Source of the DNA: Anaerolineae bacterium
Lineage (GTDB): Bacteria > Chloroflexota > Anaerolineae > B4-G1 > SLSP01
Length of the DNA stretch: 33,588 nucleotides
Reading direction: 5' to 3'
Assembly (NCBI GenBank): GCA_026991395.1
Contig: JALXBP010000149.1
Location: 1 to 33,588 of the forward strand
The notes under the pieces: model-generated
What the model saw: the letters and a program-made list of their open reading frames with translations, nothing else
The model's database searches: none
Told to the model about the DNA's origin: nothing
Program-made: the position numbers and the translations under genes
In this document: one piece after another, positions 17,628-24,964 of the stretch
Numbering within the stretch: position 1 is the stretch's first letter
Layout: each line of letters opens with the position of its first letter

Positions 17628-18857
17628 TCAGCGCCGCAGCAGGGCGTTGACGCGCTGCAGGGCGGCAACGAGAGCATCGATGTCCTGCGGGCGGTTGTAG
17701 ACGTAGAAGCTGGCCCGTGCCGTGGCGGGAACGCCGTATCGGGCGTGGAGCGGCTCGGCGCAGTGATGCCCGGCCCGCACGCAGACGCCCTCCTCATCGA
17801 GCAGAGCGGCGATGTCGTGCGGATGGGCGGCATCCATCCAGAAGGCGACGACGCCGCCGCGCTTTTCCGCGCTCGGCCCTAAGATGTGCAGTCCCTCCAC
17901 CTCCAGCAGCCGCTTCATCGCGTAGGCGACCAGTTCCTGCTCGTGCTGGTGAACGGCCTCCATCCCCAGGCCGGTGAGGAAATCGACCGCCGCGCCCAAG
18001 GCGATCGTCTCGGCGATCGGCGGCGTGCCGGCTTCGAACTTGTGGGGAATCTCGTTCCATTCGGAGTGGTACTTCTCCACGTGGAGGATCATATCGCCGC
18101 CGTAGAGGAAGGGCGGCATCGCCTCCAGCAAGGCGCGGCGTCCCCAGAGCACGCCGACGCCGGGCGAGCCCATCTTGTGGCCGGAGAAGGCGAGGAAGTC
18201 GGCATCGAGCGCCTGCACGTCCACCGGCAGATGGGGGACGGCCTGCGCCCCGTCCAGAACGGTGGTCGCCCCTGCCTCGTGGGCCAGACGCACGATCTCC
18301 GCCGCGGGCGTGATCGTCCCCAAGACGTTGGACATCAGCGTGAAGGCGACGACCTTCGCCTTGCCGTCGGCCAGGAGCGAGCGCAGCGCATCGAGATCGA
18401 GTTCGCCGCCCTCGGTAACGGGGACGAAGGCAAGCTCCGCGCCCTTGCGCTGGGCCAGTTGCTGCCAGGGCACCAGGTTGCTGTGATGTTCCATCTCCGT
18501 TACGACGATGCGATCACCCGCCCCGATGTTGGCCTCGCCCCAGGTGTAGGCGACGAGGTTGAGCGCTTCGGTCGCGTTGCGCGTGAAGACCACCTCCGCC
18601 GCCTCCGGCGCGTGGATGAAGCGGGCGACCTTCTCGCGTGCACCCTCGTAAGCCTCGGTCGAAAGCTCGGCAAAGGTGTAGATACCGCGGTGGACATTGG
18701 CGTAGTAGTCGGTGTACACCTTGCGCAAAGTCTCGATGACCACGCGGGGCTTCTGTGCGCTGGCCGTACTGTCCAGATAGACGACCGGTTTGCCGTGCAC
18801 CGTCCGTTCCAAGATGGGGAATTCGGCACGAACAGCTTCAACATCCCAAGGAGACAT
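17628..18857 (-). CDS. sufS: SufS cysteine desulfurase
   Basis: This 409-residue group II cysteine desulfurase is PLP-dependent. It takes sulfur from cysteine and hands it to SufU. K228 in S-G-H-K-M-G is the PLP lysine. C366 in R-A-G-H-H-C is the persulfide-forming cysteine, in the short-loop context typical of SufS. T-E-M-E-H-H-S-N (120-127) and L-D-G-A-Q (201-205) are also conserved. The longer reading from 19010 is rejected: it would run through the promoter region, whereas ATG 18857 has GGAGG 5-6 bases upstream and begins like other SufS proteins. It is transcribed divergently from the DUF362 gene and co-transcribed with sufU. Confidence 0.95.
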   Translation of the reverse strand: MSPWDVEAVRAEFPILERTVHGKPVVYLDSTASAQKPRVVIETLRKVYTDYYANVHRGIYTFAELSTEAYEGAREKVARFIHAPEAAEVVFTRNATEALNLVAYTWGEANIGAGDRIVVTEMEHHSNLVPWQQLAQRKGAELAFVPVTEGGELDLDALRSLLADGKAKVVAFTLMSNVLGTITPAAEIVRLAHEAGATTVLDGAQAVPHLPVDVQALDADFLAFSGHKMGSPGVGVLWGRRALLEAMPPFLYGGDMILHVEKYHSEWNEIPHKFEAGTPPIAETIALGAAVDFLTGLGMEAVHQHEQELVAYAMKRLLEVEGLHILGPSAEKRGGVVAFWMDAAHPHDIAALLDEEGVCVRAGHHCAEPLHARYGVPATARASFYVYNRPQDIDALVAALQRVNALLRR

Positions 18858-18888
18858 ATCGACCTCCACTTCGATTGTGATGGCAGGC

Positions 18889-18900
18889 AAGCCTTGGCTT
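18889..18900. repeat. 12-base inverted repeat at the expected sufS start of transcription
   Basis: AAGCC-TT-GGCTT is a perfect short inverted repeat lying across the position where sufS transcripts should begin, just downstream of its -10 box. Its position would suit a repressor operator for the suf operon. It does not match the CAAC-N6-GTTG form known for cyanobacterial SufR, so the regulator, if any, is unknown. Confidence 0.35.
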
Positions 18901-18905
18901 CGCTC

Positions 18906-18914
18906 AGTATAGCA
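18906..18914 (-). promoter_or_regulatory. extended -10 promoter of sufSU
   Basis: On the minus strand TGC directly precedes TATACT (18906-18911), forming an extended -10 element. No good -35 box is seen at 16-18 bases, which is common for extended -10 promoters. The leader is about 40 bases. Confidence 0.6.
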
Positions 18915-18946
18915 CAGATGAGAAGCAGCGCGACGCACCGCGCACC

Positions 18947-18974
18947 TTGTTCCCCCTGCATTTTTCCTTACAAT
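18947..18974 (+). promoter_or_regulatory. promoter of the DUF362 gene
   Basis: TTGTTC (18947-18952) and TACAAT (18969-18974) are 16 bases apart. The start would fall near 18981, giving a leader of about 32 bases with a GGGGGC ribosome site. It diverges from the sufS promoter about 35 bases away. Confidence 0.6.
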
Positions 18975-19012
18975 GGGGAAAATAGCATCGGGGCAGCGAA
19001 AAGGGGGCAACG

Positions 19013-20365
19013 ATGGAAGACGAGCGGAGAACCGGGGAAGAACGACAGGCCGAAGAGGGTGAAAGCAGAGGATTAACGCGGCGGGAGTTTCTGATCGGGC
19101 TGGGGATTGCGGCGGCCGGCGGCATCCTGAGCCTGTGGGAAAGCCTCTGGCGGGCCTCGGACGGCACGACGGCGAAGGGGCTGAGCCTCACCCCGCGGAG
19201 CTACCTGCCCTACGTCGCCAAGGACCAGCAGCCACCGACCCCCACGCCCTCCCCCACATCGACGCCACTCCCTCCGCCCTCGAAGCCGCGCGTCGTCCGC
19301 GTCCACGATGCGCAGGCCACCAACTGGGACCCCTCTTCTTCCTCGGGCTGGTACGGCGACTACGTCGATCTGGGGCGGGTGGAGACAATGCTGCTCCAGG
19401 GGCTGATGGCGCTCACCGGCACGAGCACGGCGTCGGATGCCTGGAGCCAGCTCCTGCCGGCCTACAGCAGCGGCCAGATCATCGCCGTCAAGATCAGCCT
19501 GAACAACAGCACCTCTTGCGACGACAACGACAACCAGATCGACGCGATCCCGCAGACGCTCATCGCGCTCGTCAAAACGCTGACGGAGGATCGAGGCGTC
19601 GCACAAAGCGACATCTGGTTCTACGACACCACCAAGCGCAACAACCGCAACATCCCCACCCGTCTGAGCGGCCCCGTCTGGGATCGCTATCCCGACGTCC
19701 ACTTCGTCGGCAAGGGCGAGTGCGGGGCAACCGAGATCGCCTACGATGAGACCGACGACGATCTGCGCATCGACCTCAACGATCCCGACGGGAACCTCCA
19801 GCCGCGTTACCTCACCCCGCTGCTCAAGTCGGCGACCTACCTCATCAACATCCCGCTCTTCAAGTACCACGGCATCCATCCGGTCTCCGTGGGCTTCAAG
19901 AACCACTTTGGCTCTATCAACTACGTGCTCGGTGGGGGTGCCGATAACATCCATCCCTACATCGACCCGAACGACGGTGCCTACCGCTCCAACTACAGCC
20001 CGCTGGTGGAAATCTACGACCATCCCTACATCCGCGAGAAGACGATCCTCACCATCGGCGATGCGCTCTTCGGGGCCTGCGGGGCAACTCAGCCCCCCAC
20101 ACAATGGCGCACCTTCGGGGACACCTCACCCAACAGCCTCTTCCTCGCCCGCGATCCGGTCGCGCTCGACTGTGTGATGGTCGATTTCATCCGCGCCGAG
20201 TGCGCCGCACGGTCGGAAGAGGCCAGGATCAACCACGCTTACGACTACCTCTTCGTCGCCCAGGATCGCGGCCTGGGCGTCTGCGAAGGGACCTTCAGCA
20301 ATCCGGGCGGCGACCCGTGGAACGGCGAGTACGACGACATCGACTACCGCCTCATCGAACTGTAA
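19013..20365 (+). CDS. Tat-exported DUF362 protein
   Basis: This 450-residue protein has a twin-arginine signal (L-T-R-R-E-F-L at 21-27, then a hydrophobic stretch to about 42). A Y-L-P-Y-V-A-K motif follows at 64-70, then a Thr/Pro-rich linker (about 73-90). The DUF362 domain follows (about 92-440), with I-A-V-K-I-S-L-N-N, F-K-Y-H-G-I, K-N-H-F-G and A-R-D-P-V-A-L-D-C-V. The last motif is typical of the family. DUF362 proteins often carry a ferredoxin-like CxxC cluster region, and no such cluster is visible here. Tat export suggests folding, perhaps with a cofactor, before secretion. The function of the family is not established. The gene diverges from sufS and is closed by a strong hairpin. 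The ATG has GGGGGC 5-6 bases upstream. Confidence 0.85.
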   Translation: MEDERRTGEERQAEEGESRGLTRREFLIGLGIAAAGGILSLWESLWRASDGTTAKGLSLTPRSYLPYVAKDQQPPTPTPSPTSTPLPPPSKPRVVRVHDAQATNWDPSSSSGWYGDYVDLGRVETMLLQGLMALTGTSTASDAWSQLLPAYSSGQIIAVKISLNNSTSCDDNDNQIDAIPQTLIALVKTLTEDRGVAQSDIWFYDTTKRNNRNIPTRLSGPVWDRYPDVHFVGKGECGATEIAYDETDDDLRIDLNDPDGNLQPRYLTPLLKSATYLINIPLFKYHGIHPVSVGFKNHFGSINYVLGGGADNIHPYIDPNDGAYRSNYSPLVEIYDHPYIREKTILTIGDALFGACGATQPPTQWRTFGDTSPNSLFLARDPVALDCVMVDFIRAECAARSEEARINHAYDYLFVAQDRGLGVCEGTFSNPGGDPWNGEYDDIDYRLIEL

Positions 20366-20370
20366 GCACA

Positions 20371-20397
20371 AAGCCCCTCGGCATAGCCGAGGGGCTT
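20371..20397. terminator. bidirectional hairpin between the DUF362 gene and the tRNA cluster
   Basis: A 12-bp perfect stem, AAGCCCCTCGGC (20371-20382) paired with GCCGAGGGGCTT (20386-20397), has a 3-base loop. It lies 5 bases after the DUF362 stop and 4 bases beyond the 3' end of the first tRNA. On the minus strand the stem ends in TT and runs into TGTG. It can serve both converging transcripts. Confidence 0.8.
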
Positions 20398-20401
20398 CCT
20401 C

Positions 20402-20478
20402 TGGTACCCCTGTCAGGACTTGAACCTGAAACCTTTTGGTCCGCAACCAAACGCTCTATCCAATTGAGCTACAGGGGC
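20402..20478 (-). tRNA. tRNA-Arg (GCG), copy with encoded CCA
   Basis: Cloverleaf: acceptor GCCCCTG pairs with CAGGGGT (first pair G-U). The D-arm has the Arg-like GCTCAATTGGATAGAGC with A20. The anticodon stem TTTGG/CCAAA encloses loop TTGCGGA, so the anticodon is GCG (reads CGC and CGU). The T-arm is TCAGG-TTCAAGT-CCTGA. Discriminator A73 is followed by an encoded CCA (20404-20402). The gene is 77 bases including CCA. Most bacteria use ACG here, edited to ICG. Confidence 0.93.
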
Positions 20479-20493
20479 ATACTTTCACCCAAG

Positions 20494-20567
20494 TACCCCC
20501 GTCAGGATTTGAACCTGAAGCCTTTTGGTCCGCAACCAAACGCTCTATCCAATTGAGCTACGGGGGC
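20494..20567 (-). tRNA. tRNA-Arg (GCG), tandem copy without encoded CCA
   Basis: This is a near copy of the neighbouring tRNA-Arg, with the same D-arm and the same anticodon stem-loop (TTTGG-TTGCGGA-CCAAA). The acceptor is GCCCCCG/CGGGGGT, again with a G-U first pair. The extra-loop/T-arm junction differs by single bases. A73 is followed by CTT, so CCA must be added after transcription. It lies 15 bases from the other copy in the same transcript. Confidence 0.93.
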
Positions 20568-20570
20568 AAA

Positions 20571-20663
20571 TGGCGGGGAGGCAGGGATTCGAACCCTGGA
20601 GGGAGCTTCTAACCCCCTAACCGCTTAGCAGGCGGCCCCAATCGTCCACTCTGGCACCTCCCC
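20571..20663 (-). tRNA. tRNA-Ser (GCT)
   Basis: Acceptor GGGGAGG pairs with CCTCCCC. The anticodon stem is GCCGC/GCGGT with loop CTGCTAA, giving anticodon GCT for AGC/AGU. A long variable arm (TTAGGGGG...CTCCCTC) is typical of class II serine tRNAs. The T-arm is CAGGG-TTCGAAT-CCCTG, with discriminator G73 and encoded CCA (20573-20571). Confidence 0.95.
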
Positions 20664-20680
20664 ATCTTGACCTGTTAAGG

Positions 20681-20767
20681 CGGAGGGAGAGGGATTCGAA
20701 CCCTCGGTGACCTTTCGGCCACAACGGTTTTCAAGACCGTCGCCTTCGTCCGCTCGGCCATCCCTCC
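20681..20767 (-). tRNA. tRNA-Ser (TGA)
   Basis: Acceptor GGAGGGA pairs with TCCCTCC. The anticodon stem ACGGT/ACCGT encloses CTTGAAA, giving anticodon TGA for UCA and UCG/UCU by wobble. The variable arm TGGCC-GAAA-GGTCA is long, as in class II tRNAs. The T-arm is GAGGG-TTCGAAT-CCCTC, with discriminator G73 and no encoded CCA. It is the first gene of the tRNA transcript. Confidence 0.95.
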
Positions 20768-20801
20768 TCGACCGAGGGCCACCCCTTTCCTCGCGCGCCG
20801 G

Positions 20802-20829
20802 AGTATACCACGGAGCTTGACTTTGTCAA
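20802..20829 (-). promoter_or_regulatory. consensus promoter of the four-tRNA transcript
   Basis: On the minus strand, a perfect TTGACA (20824-20829) and TATACT (20802-20807) are 16 bases apart, about 35 bases before tRNA-Ser(TGA). This is the best promoter in the window, as expected for stable RNA genes. Confidence 0.88.
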
Positions 20830-20844
20830 TAAAATGGCGATAAA
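20817..20844 (+). promoter_or_regulatory. possible subtilase promoter sharing the -35 palindrome with the tRNA promoter
   Basis: TTGAC-TTT-GTCAA (20817-20829) is a perfect inverted repeat. Read on the plus strand it gives TTGACT, with GATAAA (20839-20844) 16 bases on. A start near 20851 would leave a 45-base leader before the subtilase ATG. The -10 is only fair. Confidence 0.4.
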
Positions 20845-20895
20845 GGCAGCATATCCCCGTGGAAGCACCGGTATCCACATCTGAGGAGAAAGCCG

Positions 20896-22629
20896 ATGAA
20901 ACGCCTGCTCGCTACACTGTGGCTCACCGTCGTGATGCTCGCCCTGCCTCTCCCCCTGCGGAGCGCCCCGCCACCCCCCAAGATCGATCCCCGCGTCTGG
21001 GAAGCGGGAGGGAGCGCAGGCTGCCTCGTCATCCTGCGCGAGCAGGCCGATCTGAGCGCCGCTTACCACATCCCCGACCGGCTGGCACGCCGCCGATGGG
21101 TCTATGCCCGCCTGCTGAGCGTTGCCCGCCGGACACAGCCCCCGCTCATCCGGCTGATCGCAGGGGACGGGATGCCGGTGCGCTCCTTCTACATCGTCAA
21201 CGCCCTCTACCTCCCCCGCAGCACCCCCGCGCTCCTGCGCGAACTGGCGCGCCGTCCGGACGTCGCCCGCATCGTCGCCTCACCCGAGGTCGCCACGCCC
21301 CTTCCCCGCCCCTCAACCGCGCCGCACACGCCGGGCGCAGCGGCGGGGATCGAGCCGAACATCGCCTTCATCGGCGCGCCCGACGTCTGGGCACTGGGCT
21401 ACCACGGCGAGGGCATCGTCATCGGCGGGCAGGATACCGGCTACGCCTGGGAACACCCCGCCCTGCGGATGCACTACCGCGGCTGGGACGGCTCGCAAGC
21501 CGTGCACGACGGCAACTGGCACGACGCCATCCACAGCGCCAACGCCGACTGCCCTGCCGACTCGCCCCAGCCCTGCGACGATTACGGCCACGGCACGCAC
21601 ACGATGGGGATTGCCGTGGGCGACGACGGCGGCACCCACCGGATCGGCGTCGCGCCCGCCGCACAGTGGATCGGCTGCCGGAATATGAACGACGGCGTCG
21701 GCTCACCGGCCACCTACCTCGAATGCTTCGAGTTCTTCCTGGCCCCCTACGCGATCGGCGCTTCCCCCGACGACGGCGATCCCGCCCTCGCCCCCGACAT
21801 CACGACCAACTCCTGGAGTTGTCCGCCCGACGAGGGCTGCGACGCCGACACGCTCCGCGAGGCCGTCGAGGCGGAACGGGCGGCGGGCATCTTCACCGTC
21901 GTCGCAGCGGGCAACAGCGGCCCCCAATGCGCCTCGGTCGCCGACCCGCCCGCCCTCTACGCAGCGGCGCTGACCATCGGGGCCGTCGGGCGAAGCGACG
22001 ACACCCTGGCCTCCTTCAGCAGCCGCGGCCCCGTAACGGCGGACGGCAGCGGTCGGCTCAAACCCGACCTCACTGCGCCGGGCGTGTCCATCACCTCCGC
22101 CTCCCCGCCGGACACCTACGCCGTGCACAGCGGCACCTCTATGGCGACGCCCCACGTCGCCGGAACGGTCGCCCTCCTCTGGTCGGCTGCCCCCTACCTG
22201 CAAGCGCACCTCACCGCCACGACCTACGTCCTCACCTCGACAGCCGTCCCCATCACGACGACCGACTGCTCCTCCGACGGACGCCCGAACAACCTCTACG
22301 GCTGGGGGCGCATCGATGCCTACGCCGCCGTAACCGAGGCGATCACCGCCCGCAGCACCATCCGCGGGCAGCTTTGCCAGCCGCCGAGCGGCGAACCGCT
22401 CAGCGCGACGCTCGTCATCGCCGCCTCGCCGCAGAACGGCGATCTGTGGAGCACGACGACCTCGGCAGAGGGCCTCTTCACGCTCACCGTCCTCGCCGGG
22501 CCCTACACGCTCACCACGCCGATCGGCGAGACGAGCCTCGAAGCCCGTCCGGAGACGACGGCCACGATTTCGCTCGGTTGCGCACTGACCAGGAGAGTGT
22601 GGCTGCCGCTCCTCCTGCGCGAGCGGTAA
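20896..22629 (+). CDS. secreted subtilisin-like serine protease (S8 family)
   Basis: This 577-residue exported protease has a signal peptide (1-23). A propeptide-like region (about 30-140) follows. The S8 catalytic domain (about 155-485) has the full catalytic set: D180 in G-Q-D-T-G, H232 in G-H-G-T-H-T, oxyanion N340 in A-G-N-S-G and S415 in G-T-S-M-A-T-P-H-V-A-G. It should therefore be active. The C-terminal domain (about 490-560) looks like a small beta-sandwich (carboxypeptidase-regulatory-like). The protein ends in R-R-V-W-L-P-L-L-L-R, a tail that resembles the Y-L-P-Y-V motif in the exported DUF362 protein. The ATG at 20896 has GAGGAG 7 bases upstream. It lies beside the tRNA cluster, and fmt follows after 45 bases with its own promoter. 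Confidence 0.95.
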   Translation: MKRLLATLWLTVVMLALPLPLRSAPPPPKIDPRVWEAGGSAGCLVILREQADLSAAYHIPDRLARRRWVYARLLSVARRTQPPLIRLIAGDGMPVRSFYIVNALYLPRSTPALLRELARRPDVARIVASPEVATPLPRPSTAPHTPGAAAGIEPNIAFIGAPDVWALGYHGEGIVIGGQDTGYAWEHPALRMHYRGWDGSQAVHDGNWHDAIHSANADCPADSPQPCDDYGHGTHTMGIAVGDDGGTHRIGVAPAAQWIGCRNMNDGVGSPATYLECFEFFLAPYAIGASPDDGDPALAPDITTNSWSCPPDEGCDADTLREAVEAERAAGIFTVVAAGNSGPQCASVADPPALYAAALTIGAVGRSDDTLASFSSRGPVTADGSGRLKPDLTAPGVSITSASPPDTYAVHSGTSMATPHVAGTVALLWSAAPYLQAHLTATTYVLTSTAVPITTTDCSSDGRPNNLYGWGRIDAYAAVTEAITARSTIRGQLCQPPSGEPLSATLVIAASPQNGDLWSTTTSAEGLFTLTVLAGPYTLTTPIGETSLEARPETTATISLGCALTRRVWLPLLLRER

Positions 22630-22640
22630 CCCGCCACAAC

Positions 22641-22668
22641 TTGCCGCCCATCGACCCTGTGATACAAT
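22641..22668 (+). promoter_or_regulatory. fmt promoter giving a leaderless transcript
   Basis: TTGCCG (22641-22646) and TACAAT (22663-22668) are 16 bases apart, with TGA directly before the -10 (an extended element). Transcription should begin near 22675, which is the first base of the fmt GTG codon. No ribosome site is present between the box and the gene. Confidence 0.65.
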
Positions 22669-22674
22669 CGCGGT

Positions 22675-23616
22675 GTGAAGCCACGAATCGTCTTTATGGG
22701 AACCCCGGCCTTTGCGTTGCCCACACTGGCGCGGCTGTGCGCCGAATATCCGGTTGTCGGCGTCGTAACCCAACCCGACCGACCGGCAGGCCGCGGGCGC
22801 AAGATCATCGCCCCGCCGGTCAAGGAGATGGCCCTGGCCGAGGGGCTGCCCGTCTTCCAGCCCCGACGGCTGCGCAACGTGGAAGCCGTCGAGCGGCTCC
22901 GTGCCTGGTCGCCCGATCTCATCGTCGTCGCCGCCTTCGGGCAGATTCTCCCGCCGGAGGTTCTGCGGATGCCGCGCTACGGCGCGGTCAACGTCCACGC
23001 CTCGCTGCTGCCGCGCTGGCGGGGCGCGGCCCCCATCCAGGCGGCCATCCTCGCCGGGGATGAAACAACGGGCGTTACGATTATGCAGATGGACGAAGGG
23101 CTGGATACCGGCCCGATCATCGCCCGGCAGGAGACGGCCATCGAGCCGATGGAGACGGCGGGCGAACTGGAGGAGCGTTTGGCGCAGATGGGCGCCGATC
23201 TCCTCATCGAATGCCTCCCCGACTACCTCGCCGGAGCCATCACGCCGCAGCCACAGCCGGAGGAGGGCGTTACGTATGCCCCCCGGCTTCCCAAGGAAGC
23301 GGCGCGGCTCGACTGGGAGGAGGAGGCCGAGAAGCTGGCACGGCAGGTGCGCGCCTTCGCCCCCAGGCCCGGCGCTTACACGACCTGGGCGGGAAAGCGG
23401 CTCAAGGTCCTCCTGGCCGTCCCGATGCAGGCAGCGGCCCCGGAAGGCAGCGTGCCGGGGACGCTCATCGTGCAGGGAGGCGAACCCGCGGTCGTTACCG
23501 GCGGCGGGCTGCTCGTCCTGCGCCAACTGCAGATGGCCGGAAAGCGTCCGATGAGCGGGCGGGCTTTCCTGCGCGGGTACAAGAGGATCGTGGGCGCGGT
23601 TCTGGGAGCGCCTTGA
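22675..23616 (+). CDS. fmt: methionyl-tRNA formyltransferase
   Basis: This 313-residue enzyme transfers a formyl group from 10-formyl-THF to initiator Met-tRNA. N106 and H108 in N-V-H-A-S-L-L-P, then R-W-R-G-A-A-P-I, and D144 in D-E-G-L-D-T-G-P, are the catalytic and binding signatures. The C-terminal OB-fold-like domain (about 210-305) binds the tRNA. Translation starts at GTG 22675: this is the only start that gives the family opening K-P-R-I-V-F-M-G-T-P. The transcript appears to be leaderless. The usual neighbour def (peptide deformylase) is not here. A terminator hairpin follows the stop. Confidence 0.97.
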   Translation: MKPRIVFMGTPAFALPTLARLCAEYPVVGVVTQPDRPAGRGRKIIAPPVKEMALAEGLPVFQPRRLRNVEAVERLRAWSPDLIVVAAFGQILPPEVLRMPRYGAVNVHASLLPRWRGAAPIQAAILAGDETTGVTIMQMDEGLDTGPIIARQETAIEPMETAGELEERLAQMGADLLIECLPDYLAGAITPQPQPEEGVTYAPRLPKEAARLDWEEEAEKLARQVRAFAPRPGAYTTWAGKRLKVLLAVPMQAAAPEGSVPGTLIVQGGEPAVVTGGGLLVLRQLQMAGKRPMSGRAFLRGYKRIVGAVLGAP

Positions 23617-23618
23617 GG

Positions 23619-23659
23619 GCCGGGTGAGTCTGCAGCACCCGGCTTCGTCTGCCGCAGAC
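23619..23659 (+). terminator. terminator hairpins after fmt
   Basis: GCCGGGTG (23619-23626) pairs with CACCCGGC (23636-23643) around a 9-base loop and is followed by TTCGTC. A second small hairpin, GTCTG-CCG-CAGAC (23647-23659), follows at once. The T-tract is short, so read-through into yebC is possible. Confidence 0.6.
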
Positions 23660-23708
23660 GGCACCCGTGTGAACGAAACGATGTCATCAGTGTTTTGAAG
23701 GAGGTCAA

Positions 23709-24467
23709 ATGTCAGGACATAGCCATTGGTCAACGATCCGGCGCAAGAAGGAGGCCAACGACGCCAAGCGGGGAGCGGTCTTCACGAAGATCGCCCGCGA
23801 GATCACCATCGCCGCCCGCGAAGGCGGTGGCGATCCGGAAAGCAACATCCGCCTGCGCATGGTGCTGGAGAAGGCACGCGCGGCAGGGATGCCCAAGGAC
23901 AACATCGAACGCGCCATCAAGCGGGGGACGGGGGAGGACAAGGACGCGGCAGCGCTCATCGAGACCTTCTACGAAGGCTACGGCCCCAACGGCGTGGCGA
24001 TGATGATCGACGTCGTAACCGACAACCGAAACCGCACCGTCGCCGCCATCCGCCACCTGCTCACGCGCCACGGCGGCAGCCTTGCCGAATCCGGCGCGGT
24101 CGCCTGGCAGTTCGAGCGCAAGGGATTGATCAACGTCCCCGCCAGCGTCGATTTCGACACGCTCTTCGAGGCCGCCGTCGAGGCGGGAGCCGACGACGTC
24201 ATCGCCGGAGAGGGGGAGGACGATCACGAGGTCTACACCGAGCCGTCCGACCTCCACGCCGTCAGCGAGGCGCTGAAGGCCGCGGGCATCCCCATCAGCC
24301 AGATGGACCTGGTGATGATGCCCAAGAACGAGATGAGCTTGAGCACGGGCGATGCCGTCCAGGTCCTCAAGCTGATCGAGAAGCTGGAGGATTTGGACGA
24401 CGTGCGCCGCGTCTTCTCCAACCTGGAGGTTACGAAGGAGGCGGTCAGCGCCTTCGAGACCGCCTGA
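23709..24467 (+). CDS. yebC: YebC/PmpR family protein (TACO1 type)
   Basis: This is a 252-residue protein of the YebC family. Members have been described as transcriptional regulators and, more recently, as factors that help ribosomes through difficult proline-containing stretches. It has the family opening [14 protein letters not shown], then A-K-R-G-A-V-F-T-K and [11 protein letters not shown]. The acidic middle domain has Y-E-G-Y-G-P-N-G-V and R-H-L-L-T-R-H-G-G. The ATG has a perfect GAAGGAGG 5 bases upstream. ruvC begins 2 bases after the stop, and the order yebC-ruvC-ruvA is common in bacteria. Confidence 0.97.
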   Translation: MSGHSHWSTIRRKKEANDAKRGAVFTKIAREITIAAREGGGDPESNIRLRMVLEKARAAGMPKDNIERAIKRGTGEDKDAAALIETFYEGYGPNGVAMMIDVVTDNRNRTVAAIRHLLTRHGGSLAESGAVAWQFERKGLINVPASVDFDTLFEAAVEAGADDVIAGEGEDDHEVYTEPSDLHAVSEALKAAGIPISQMDLVMMPKNEMSLSTGDAVQVLKLIEKLEDLDDVRRVFSNLEVTKEAVSAFETA

Positions 24468-24469
24468 GG

Positions 24470-24964
24470 ATGATGCGCGTCCTGGGCGTTGACCCCGGTA
24501 CGGCGATTACCGGCTACGCGGTGGTCGAGGAAAGGGGCGGCGAACTGGTGCCGGTGGCCATCGGGGCCATCCGCACGAAGGCGCACACGCCCCTCTCCCG
24601 CCGCCTGCAGACCATCTACCGACAGATGGGCGAGGTCATCGCCGCCTACCGGCCCGATGAAGCGGCGGTCGAGGAACTCTTCTTCCGTCGCAACGTGACG
24701 ACGGCCCTTTCCGTCGGCCACGCCCGCGGCGTCGTCCTGCTGGCGTTGGCCGATGCCGGTCTGCCCGTCGCCGAGTACACGCCGATGCAGGTCAAACAGG
24801 CCGTCTCCGGCTACGGGAACGCCGACAAACACCAGGTGCAGGAGATGGTGCGGCGGCTCCTCGGCCTTGCGGAGATTCCCCGCCCCGACGATGCCGCCGA
24901 TGCCGCCGCCGTGGCCATCTGCCACTTGCACCGCGCCCGCCTGGAGGCGTTGTTGCGCTCATGA
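24470..24964 (+). CDS. ruvC: Holliday junction resolvase RuvC
   Basis: This 164-residue endonuclease cuts four-way DNA junctions after RuvAB branch migration. The acidic catalytic residues are D8 (G-V-D-P-G), E68 (A-V-E-E-L-F-F), D141 and D144 (D-D-A-A-D-A). The frame is open far upstream through yebC. The true start is one of two adjacent ATGs (24470 or 24473), just after the yebC stop. No strong ribosome site stands there, so translation is probably coupled to yebC. It overlaps ruvA by 4 bases (ATGA). Confidence 0.96.
   Translation: MMRVLGVDPGTAITGYAVVEERGGELVPVAIGAIRTKAHTPLSRRLQTIYRQMGEVIAAYRPDEAAVEELFFRRNVTTALSVGHARGVVLLALADAGLPVAEYTPMQVKQAVSGYGNADKHQVQEMVRRLLGLAEIPRPDDAADAAAVAICHLHRARLEALLRS

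Noticed and set aside
18858-19010. N-terminal extension of SufS from an upstream start codon
   Set aside because: The extension runs through the sufS promoter and leader. ATG 18857 has a ribosome site and the normal SufS opening.
23726-24469. Fusion of a 248-residue segment to RuvC
   Set aside because: The frame is open only because it lies inside yebC in another frame. RuvC begins at the ATG pair after the yebC stop.
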